A stretch of DNA of 32,170 bases from Sphingomonas sp. ATCC 31555 (GTDB taxonomy: Bacteria > Pseudomonadota > Alphaproteobacteria > Sphingomonadales > Sphingomonadaceae), in assembly GCF_000282895.1 (NCBI RefSeq), contig NZ_ALBQ01000015.1, positions 1 through 32,170 of the forward strand, written 5' to 3'. Shown in pieces: positions 24,761 through 32,170 of the stretch. The position numbers and the translations under genes were made by a program. Each line of letters opens with the position of its first letter. Position 1 is the stretch's first letter. The notes beneath the pieces are model-generated. The model was not told the origin of the DNA, ran no database searches, and saw only the letters and a list, made by a program, of their open reading frames with translations.

Positions 24761-25969
24761 ATGTCCGAAGAATTCTACCGCATCAAGCGCTTGCCCCCCT
24801 ATGTCATCGCCGAAGTGAACGCGATGCGGGCAGCGGCGCGCGCGGGCGGAGAGGACATTATCGACCTCGGCATGGGCAATCCGGACCTGCCCCCGCCCGA
24901 CCATGTGATCGAGAAACTGTGCGAAGTGGCCCGCAAGCCCGACGCGCACGGCTATTCGCAGTCCAAGGGCATTCCCGGCCTGCGCCGCGCCCAGGCCAAT
25001 TATTATGGCCGCCGCTTCGGTGTCGATCTCGATCCCGAGACCGAAGTCGTCGTCACGATGGGATCGAAGGAGGGCCTGGCCAGCCTCGCCACCGCGATCA
25101 CCGCGCCGGGCGACGTGGTGCTGGCGCCGAACCCCAGCTACCCGATCCATACCTTCGGCTTCATCATCGCGGGGGCGACGATCCGCGCGGTGCCGACGAC
25201 GCCCGACGATGCCTATTTCGAGAGCCTCGAGCGCGCGATGAACTTCACCGTGCCGCGCCCGTCGATCCTGGTCGTCAACTATCCGTCGAACCCGACGGCG
25301 GAGACGGTGGACCTCGCCTTCTACGAGCGGCTGGTCGCCTGGGCGCGCGAGAACAAGGTGTGGATCCTCTCCGACCTCGCCTATTCGGAGCTCTATTTCG
25401 ATGGCAAGCCGACGCCTTCGATCCTGCAGGTCAAGGGCGCCAAGGACGTGGCGATCGAGTTCACCTCGCTCAGCAAGACCTACTCCATGGCCGGCTGGCG
25501 CATGGGCTTCGCGGTGGGCAACCGCCAGCTGATCGCGGCGATGACGCGCGTGAAGTCGTACCTCGATTACGGCGCGTTCACGCCGATCCAGGCCGCGGCC
25601 TGCGCCGCGCTGAACGGCCCGCAGGATATTGTCGAGAAGAACCGCCAGCTCTACCACAAGCGTCGCGACGTGATGGTGGAGAGCTTCGCCCGGGCGGGCT
25701 GGGACATCCCGAGCCCCCGTGCCTCGATGTTCGCCTGGGCGCCGCTGCCGCCGGCGCTGGCGCATCTCGGCAGCCTGGAATTTTCCAAGCAGCTGCTGAC
25801 CCATGCCAAGGTCGCTGTGGCACCGGGCGTGGGATATGGCGAGAATGGCGAGGGTTTCGTCCGCATCGCGATGGTCGAGAACGAACAACGCCTCCGCCAG
25901 GCCGCGCGCAACGTGAAGAAGTATCTCCAGTCGATGGGGGTGAACACGCCGGCGGCGAACGCGGGGTGA
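24761..25969 (+). CDS. Class I/II PLP aminotransferase (AlaC-like)
   Basis: The 402-residue enzyme belongs to fold-type I aminotransferases. The PLP lysine is K239 in SLSKTYSMAGWRMGF. NYPSNPTAE and SDLAYSELYFDG carry the cofactor-binding Asn, Asp and Tyr. The N-terminus FYRIKRLPPYVIAEV and DLGMGNPDLPPP resembles alanine transaminase AlaC and the related LL-diaminopimelate-aminotransferase-like group. Alanine, glutamate or a branched-chain keto acid are likely substrates. I start at ATG 24761. An in-frame TTG lies five codons earlier. A palindromic operator lies upstream. A promoter-terminator unit follows immediately downstream. Confidence 0.93.
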   Translation: MSEEFYRIKRLPPYVIAEVNAMRAAARAGGEDIIDLGMGNPDLPPPDHVIEKLCEVARKPDAHGYSQSKGIPGLRRAQANYYGRRFGVDLDPETEVVVTMGSKEGLASLATAITAPGDVVLAPNPSYPIHTFGFIIAGATIRAVPTTPDDAYFESLERAMNFTVPRPSILVVNYPSNPTAETVDLAFYERLVAWARENKVWILSDLAYSELYFDGKPTPSILQVKGAKDVAIEFTSLSKTYSMAGWRMGFAVGNRQLIAAMTRVKSYLDYGAFTPIQAAACAALNGPQDIVEKNRQLYHKRRDVMVESFARAGWDIPSPRASMFAWAPLPPALAHLGSLEFSKQLLTHAKVAVAPGVGYGENGEGFVRIAMVENEQRLRQAARNVKKYLQSMGVNTPAANAG

Positions 25970-25977
25970 TGGCCCGA

Positions 25978-26006
25978 TTGAAACGAATGCGGGGTTCGGC
26001 TATATA
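25978..26006 (+). promoter_or_regulatory. Sigma70-type promoter-like sequence
   Basis: TTGAAA (25978-25983), a 17-base spacer, and TATATA (26001-26006) make a near-consensus housekeeping promoter just after the aminotransferase stop. Transcription would start near 26012-26014 and run into the strong hairpin at 26041. Confidence 0.5.
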
Positions 26007-26011
26007 GACCG

Positions 26012-26073
26012 TGCGAATGACATGGGTTTCCCATGATGCGAGCCCCCGCCGCTGCAACGGCGGGGGCTTTTCG
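26012..26073 (+). ncRNA. Candidate ~60-nt small RNA or leader
   Basis: The transcript predicted from the promoter would contain a hairpin CATGGG-TTT-CCCATG (26021-26035), an unpaired ATGATGCG, then the terminator stem. Compact promoter, hairpin, terminator order is typical of small RNAs. It might instead be only the aminotransferase terminator. I do not recognise an RNA family. Confidence 0.35.
26041..26073 (+). terminator. Strong intrinsic terminator
   Basis: AGCCCCCGCCG (26041-26051) pairs perfectly with CGGCGGGGGCT (26058-26068) through a 6-base loop, followed by TTTCGTTT. It ends either the aminotransferase mRNA, the candidate small RNA, or both. Confidence 0.85.
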
Positions 26074-26113
26074 TTTGGGGAGCGCGCTGCAACGCGCCCC
26101 CCGCCCGTTGGCC

Positions 26114-26209
26114 TTAATCCCGACGCGACACTTCCACCACCTTCAGGATGAGGGTGGCGAAAGCGAAGACGACGAGGAGGAAGGCGCACAAGTTTGCGAA
26201 TGACATCAT
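26114..26209 (-). CDS. 31-residue single-pass membrane micro-protein
   Basis: The short frame reads MMSFANLCAFLLVVFAFATL and then ILKVVEVSRRD. It is one hydrophobic helix (about residues 4-25) with a short charged C-terminus. The ribosome site GAGGA lies 4-7 bases before the paired ATG codons, which is strong support for real translation. It is encoded opposite the neighbours, between the aminotransferase terminator and the thioesterase gene, with no partner on its strand for about 600 bases. Similar single-helix peptides regulate membrane complexes, but no function can be given. Confidence 0.5.
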   Translation of the reverse strand: MMSFANLCAFLLVVFAFATLILKVVEVSRRD

Positions 26210-26351
26210 GCGTCCTCACGACTGCGGCGGCGGAATTGCCGCCGATATCGAGAATGCCAACTTCTAGTCACCGAGCCAACTTGCGGGTTTCTGCGGGTTG
26301 CTGGGAATGAACTCAATCCAGATCGTACCTTGCACAAACTTGGAGCTTGTC

Positions 26352-26783
26352 TTGTCCCGCCCCGGTTTCCCCTTCTCCACCCGCTTCCGCGTCCGTTACT
26401 CCGAGATCGACGGGCAGAAGATCGTCTTCAACTCGCGCTATCTGGAATATGCCGATGTCGGGCTGACCGAGTTCTGGCGCTGGGCGAATCTCGCCGAGCT
26501 GGGGCCGGTGTGGATGGAGGCCGAGTTCAACGTCGTCCGGGCGCAGCTGGAATATAAGCGGCCGTTCCGGTTCGACGATCTGGTCGAGGCATTCGTACGG
26601 GTGGAGCGGCTTGGTAACAGCAGCATGACCATGCGGATCGACCTGTGCCATGCCGAAACCGGCGAACTTCATGCCGAGGTGGAGATGGTGAGCGTGCATC
26701 TCGATCTCGACACGCGGCGGCCGCAGCCCATTCCGGATGTGGTGCGGGCGCGGCTGCTCGCGCTGGGCGCGGGAGCGGCATAG
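26352..26783 (+). CDS. Hotdog-fold acyl-CoA thioesterase (4HBT/YbgC-like)
   Basis: The 143-residue protein has the 4HBT signature: FRVRYSEIDGQKIVFNSRYLEYADVGLTEFW (with the catalytic-type Asp of the S-E-I-D motif), then LEYKRPFRFDDLVEAFVRVERLGNSSMTM and a closing sheet. It likely hydrolyses acyl-CoA, possibly aromatic or short-chain. I favour the TTG start at 26352, with GGAG 6 bases upstream, giving an N-terminus of family-like length. The in-frame ATG at 26307 is the alternative and would add 15 residues. It converges with the PLP lyase gene, the two stops being 21 bases apart. Confidence 0.88.
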   Translation: MSRPGFPFSTRFRVRYSEIDGQKIVFNSRYLEYADVGLTEFWRWANLAELGPVWMEAEFNVVRAQLEYKRPFRFDDLVEAFVRVERLGNSSMTMRIDLCHAETGELHAEVEMVSVHLDLDTRRPQPIPDVVRARLLALGAGAA

Positions 26784-26804
26784 ACCCTCCCGCGCCTCCC
26801 GGCA

Positions 26805-28121
26805 TCACACTGCCTTCAGCGCATTCTCGAAATCGGCGATCAGGTCGTCGGCATCCTCGACGCCGATCGAGATGCGGACGAGGTTGTCGGTGATCGCCAG
26901 CGCTTGCTTGCGGGCTTCCGGCACCGACAGATGCGTCATGCCCGCCGGGTGGCTGGCCAGGGTCTCGGTGCCGCCCAGGCTGACCGCGAGCTTGGCGATC
27001 TTGAGCGAATCGAGAAAGGCGAAAGCCTCCTTCTCGCCGCCCTTGAGGTAGAGCGAGAAGGTGGAGCCGGCGCCGGTGCAGTGGCGGCGATAGATGTCGG
27101 CCTGGCGCTGATCGTCACCGCGTTCGAGAAAGCCGAGATAGCCGACCTTTTCCACCTTCGGGTGGCTCGCAAGAAATTCGCACACCTTGGCGGCATTCTC
27201 GCCCGCGCGGCTCATCCGCAGTTCCAGCGTCTCCAGCGAGCGGAGCAGCATCCAGGCGGTATTGGGATCGCAGATGGTGCCGATCGTGTTGCGCATCAGC
27301 CGGATGGTGTTGATGTGCGCCTTCGTCCCCAGCACGCCGCCTGCCACCAGATCCGAATGGCCGCCGGCATATTTGGTGAGCGAATAGACCACGATGTCGG
27401 CGCCGTGCTTCAGCGGCTGCGACCAGAGCGGGCCGAGAAAAGTGTTGTCGATCGCGATCGGCGGCTTGGTGTCGCCCTTGAAGATCGCGTCGCGGCTGGC
27501 GGCGACCGCCTCGACGTCCACCAGCGCGTTGGTGGGATTGGCCGGGCTCTCCAGATAGATCAGCGCGACGTTGCCGGTGGCGGCCTTGGCCAGCACCGCG
27601 TCGATCTCTTCGCGCGTGGCCCCCGCCGGGAAGTCGAGCCAGTGGATGCCGAAACGGCCGAGGATGCGGGCGATCAGCGTCTCGGTCGCCGCATAGAGCG
27701 GTCCCGAATGGATGATCGTGTCGCCCGGCTTGACCATCGACAGGAACAGCGTGGCGATCGCCGACATGCCCGAGGAGAAGGCGAGCGCGTCCTCCGCCTC
27801 TTCCCAGATCGCCAGGCGGTCTTCGAGGATCTCCTGGTTCGGGCCGTTGAAGCGCGAATAGACCAGGCCCTCGGCGCCGCCCGGGCGCTTGCCCGTCACG
27901 CCCTCGAAGTGGCGCTTGCCCGCCGCGGCGTTGGGGAAGACGAAGGTGGAGGTGAGGAAGATGGGCGGTTTGAGCGAGCCTTCCGACAGCATCGGATCAT
28001 AGCCATGCCCCATCATCATCGTCGCGGGCTTGAGCTTGCGGCCGCCGATCTTCTCGACCTCGCCATCGGGGCGGGGGCGGGGGGTGCCGCCGGTCAGATC
28101 GGCTTCGGTGGCGTCGGTCAT
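26805..28121 (-). CDS. Cys/Met-metabolism PLP enzyme (cystathionine gamma-synthase / methionine gamma-lyase type)
   Basis: The 438-residue protein belongs to the Cys/Met metabolism fold-type I family, which makes or breaks cystathionine, methionine or O-acyl-homoserine C-S bonds. The PLP lysine is K250 in VVYSLTKYAGGHSDLVAGG. YSRFNGPNQEILEDRLA, SSGMSAI and ESPANPT are family motifs. The ~30-residue N-terminal extension and the GVTGKRPGGAEG insert match alphaproteobacterial cystathionine gamma-synthase-family proteins, which are often annotated generically. The start, MTDATEADL at 28121, has GGAG 7 bases upstream. The frame is open further upstream to 28442 without support. It is divergent from katG. 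The exact reaction is uncertain. Confidence 0.9.
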   Translation of the reverse strand: MTDATEADLTGGTPRPRPDGEVEKIGGRKLKPATMMMGHGYDPMLSEGSLKPPIFLTSTFVFPNAAAGKRHFEGVTGKRPGGAEGLVYSRFNGPNQEILEDRLAIWEEAEDALAFSSGMSAIATLFLSMVKPGDTIIHSGPLYAATETLIARILGRFGIHWLDFPAGATREEIDAVLAKAATGNVALIYLESPANPTNALVDVEAVAASRDAIFKGDTKPPIAIDNTFLGPLWSQPLKHGADIVVYSLTKYAGGHSDLVAGGVLGTKAHINTIRLMRNTIGTICDPNTAWMLLRSLETLELRMSRAGENAAKVCEFLASHPKVEKVGYLGFLERGDDQRQADIYRRHCTGAGSTFSLYLKGGEKEAFAFLDSLKIAKLAVSLGGTETLASHPAGMTHLSVPEARKQALAITDNLVRISIGVEDADDLIADFENALKAV

Positions 28122-30582
<2,461 letters not shown>

Positions 30583-30591
30583 CCCGATGAG

Positions 30592-30632
30592 GAGGGGGCC
30601 GCCCGACAGCGCCGGGCGGCCCCCTCTCTTTG
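30592..30632 (+). terminator. Intrinsic terminator of katG
   Basis: GAGGGGGCCGCCCG (30592-30605) pairs perfectly with CGGGCGGCCCCCTC (30613-30626), followed by TCTTTG. The opposite-strand gene ends at 30645, so it may partly serve both. Confidence 0.85.
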
Positions 30633-30644
30633 CTTCACGTGCCC

Positions 30645-31760
30645 TTAGTAGGTGCCCTTGAAGCTCTTGTTGAGGTTGCCGGACGTGCTCCAGTCCTGCG
30701 TCGTCGTGTCGCGATCGCCGGTACGGGTGCTGCCCTTGTCGTCATCGCCGAACAGCGCGCTGGTGCGCTCCTCGTCGCGCCAATGGTCCTTGGCCTCTTC
30801 CGCTGTCTTGCGCAGGCGAACCTTGTCGTCGACCGACTGGATCCAGCGCGACGGGATCGAATGGTGGCGACCCTCGGCATCGCTGTCATTCTTGGTCAAC
30901 AGGATGCGATCGCCACGCACCTTGTCGACCGTGCCGACGTGCGAGTCGTCCGATCCGACCACTTCCATGTGCTCGGTCACGCGACGCAGCGAATCGCGCT
31001 GACCGGTGCGCTCGGTACGCCAATTCTCGAACTCGCTGTGGAAGCGCTGCGCATTCTCACGACGATATTCGTCATAGTCGCGATCGAATTCCTGGATCCG
31101 GCTGCGGCGCCACTCGCCATAATGATTGTCGTGCGTGCCGCCCTCGTTGCGGGACTGCTGCTCGTCATAGCGCTGGTCCATGCGGCGGCGGCGTTCTGCT
31201 TCCTCGTCGCCGAACCACGAGCGGACCTCATCGCCCGCGCGATCGAAGAAGCCGCGGTCGCGATCATAGCCCTGCACGCCGCGATCGTCGTTGCGGCCGC
31301 GCAAGCGATCCTGGTTCGCGCCATAGCTGCCGCGGCCCTGCTCCTGCTGGCCATAGCCGCGCCCGAAGGTGTCGCGGCTGCCCCAGTCGCGCGTGCCGTA
31401 GGAGCGATCGCCGCCATAGCTGCGGTCGCCATAGCTGCGGTCGCCATAGCCGCGATCGCCATAGCCGCGGTCACGATCCTGGCCGTAGGCGCCGCGCGTG
31501 CCGGCGTCGTTCCAGCCACGATCGCCATCGTTCCAGCCGCCACGATCGCTGCCATAGCCCTGGCTGCGAGTATCGTAGCGCTCGCGATTCCATTCGTCAT
31601 TGTCGCGGCCGCGGCCGCGGCCCAGTTCGCCGGCGGCGGCATAGTCGCGCGCGCTGCTATAGGTATAGTCGCGGCTGGAGCCGAAGTCCTGGCTGTAGTC
31701 GCTCTGGCTTCGGCTGTCGTTATAGCCGCTCGGACCGTAGGGATTGTTACGGTTCGCCAT
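30645..31760 (-). CDS. Large disordered Gly/Tyr/Arg/Asp-rich protein with C-terminal DUF2171 domain
   Basis: The 371-residue protein has three regions. Residues 1-170 are low-complexity, rich in G, Y, R, D, S and N, with tandem GDRSYG/GDRGYG units. Residues 171-255 hold DRAGDEVRSWFGDEEAERRR, a SWFGD-type motif, then charged repeats (DQRYDEQQ, EFDRDYDEYRREN) likely helical. Residues 261-320 are a DUF2171 domain (EHMEVVGSDDSHVGTVDKVR, DKVRLRK). The C-terminal tail is polar. No signal peptide is seen. The opening repeats resemble phase-separating or RNA-binding low-complexity proteins, but that is inference. It is related to the 87-residue DUF2171 protein at 7116. A full-length open frame opposite it is a shadow. 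Confidence 0.85.
   Translation of the reverse strand: MANRNNPYGPSGYNDSRSQSDYSQDFGSSRDYTYSSARDYAAAGELGRGRGRDNDEWNRERYDTRSQGYGSDRGGWNDGDRGWNDAGTRGAYGQDRDRGYGDRGYGDRSYGDRSYGGDRSYGTRDWGSRDTFGRGYGQQEQGRGSYGANQDRLRGRNDDRGVQGYDRDRGFFDRAGDEVRSWFGDEEAERRRRMDQRYDEQQSRNEGGTHDNHYGEWRRSRIQEFDRDYDEYRRENAQRFHSEFENWRTERTGQRDSLRRVTEHMEVVGSDDSHVGTVDKVRGDRILLTKNDSDAEGRHHSIPSRWIQSVDDKVRLRKTAEEAKDHWRDEERTSALFGDDDKGSTRTGDRDTTTQDWSTSGNLNKSFKGTY
31413..31472. repeat. Four tandem 15-bp units inside the disordered protein gene
   Basis: Units of GCCATAGCYGCGRTC repeat four times in-frame, each encoding five residues of the (G)DRSYG/GDRGYG series. Such repeats can expand or shrink by slippage, varying the protein between strains. 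Confidence 0.85.
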
Positions 31761-31976
31761 CGTTTGTCTCTCCTGCTGTGAGCTTGCGGGAAGCGGCGTT
31801 ATTGCCGTCTGCCCGATTCAACTGTGCGGAGGTGTGAAGAGTTCCGGAAATTCGACCTTGATCCCAGGCGTTCCGCCGTGCGTCGCAGTGCTTCCGTCGA
31901 TGCGACAAGCCAGTTGCATCGCGCCGCGGGTGCCGCTAATGGGAGCGCCTCCTGGGGTCTCCCCAGGGCAGGCGGC

Positions 31977-32052
31977 GGGGCTGTAGCTCAGATGGGAGAG
32001 CGCTGCAATCGCACTGCAGAGGTCAGGGGTTCGATTCCCCTCAGCTCCACCA
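31977..32052 (+). tRNA. tRNA-Ala (anticodon CGC)
   Basis: The 76-base cloverleaf is complete. The acceptor arms are GGGGCTG and CAGCTCC with one G-U. The D-arm is GCTC...GAGC. The anticodon stem is CTGCA/TGCAG with loop ATCGCAC (32008-32014), anticodon CGC at 32010-32012. The T-arm contains GGTTCGATTCC, and CCA is encoded. It would read GCG alanine codons. A perfect CCTGGGG-TCT-CCCCAGG hairpin (31951-31967) lies just upstream. Confidence 0.97.
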
Positions 32053-32130
32053 GCCGCCATTTCCCCCAATCCGATGATTTCCCTGTGTCGGCGTGAATGA
32101 CGCTGGCGCGGGTTTCTTGCCGTCCGCATT

Positions 32131-32170
32131 AGAGCGTTTTCCGATCAATCTGGATCATATCCGCAGGAAC
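32131..32170. repeat. Possible dispersed repeat at the window edge
   Basis: The segment includes GAGCGTTTTCCGATCAATC and TGGATCATATCC. From general knowledge of alphaproteobacterial intergenic DNA, AGAGCGTTTTC-type segments are common repeats. It is cut by the window end, and a genome search would be needed to confirm copy number. Confidence 0.35.

Noticed and set aside
30630..31781. 383-residue hydrophobic plus-strand frame opposite the disordered protein
   Set aside because: Its AIAAVAIAAV runs are the complement of GDRSYG repeats. The minus-strand frame has the recognisable DUF2171 domain.
31818..32129. 103-residue minus-strand frame over the tRNA
   Set aside because: It includes the known tRNA-derived artefact phrase EGNRTPDLCSAIAALSHLSYSPA.

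Overview
The window is GC-rich chromosomal DNA from an alphaproteobacterium, most likely a sphingomonad (Sphingomonadaceae). This rests on the strong codon bias, a methionine synthase split into two genes, DUF2171 proteins, GC-rich palindromic intergenic repeats, and the mix of housekeeping genes. No species can be named from the sequence alone.

Layout. 1-4128: split cobalamin-dependent methionine synthase (homocysteine half, then the folate/B12/SAM half, which carries a +1 frameshift) and a small membrane protein. 4129-5069: a gene-poor patch with three copies of a short direct-repeat motif, a dispersed repeat, a LexA-like site and, in AT-richer DNA, an overlapping pair of tiny minus-strand genes. 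5070-9956: the class Ia ribonucleotide reductase genes nrdB and nrdA, both minus strand but about 1.9 kb apart. Between them lie three overlapping small envelope genes, a DUF2171 gene, and a DUF559 nuclease-like gene tightly bracketed by two inverted ~135-bp multi-hairpin repeats. 10373-15768: AraC/GyrI-like and LytTR regulators, a DUF2141 secreted protein, a carotenoid oxygenase and a secreted amidase. 15778-19270: DUF2721, Nudix and trmB genes, then two EAL-type proteins with altered active sites. 19357-21868: murA, a Crp/Fnr regulator and clpS. 22010-25969: phasin and class I PHA synthase with PhaR-like operators, then a class I aminotransferase. 25978-28121: a possible small RNA, a 31-residue membrane peptide, a hotdog thioesterase and a Cys/Met-metabolism PLP enzyme. 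28375-32170: katG, a disordered DUF2171 protein, tRNA-Ala(CGC) and a dispersed repeat.

Themes. Methionine and sulfur metabolism (metH, the PLP lyase), dNTP supply (nrdAB), carbon storage (phaC, phasin) and oxidative defence (katG) are all ordinary chromosomal functions. The least explained pieces are the DUF559 gene with its inverted structured flanks (7406-8046), the AT-rich two-gene mini-operon (4646-4968), and the promoter-hairpin-terminator unit plus micro-ORF at 25978-26209. All assignments come from reading the sequence by eye. No database search was run.
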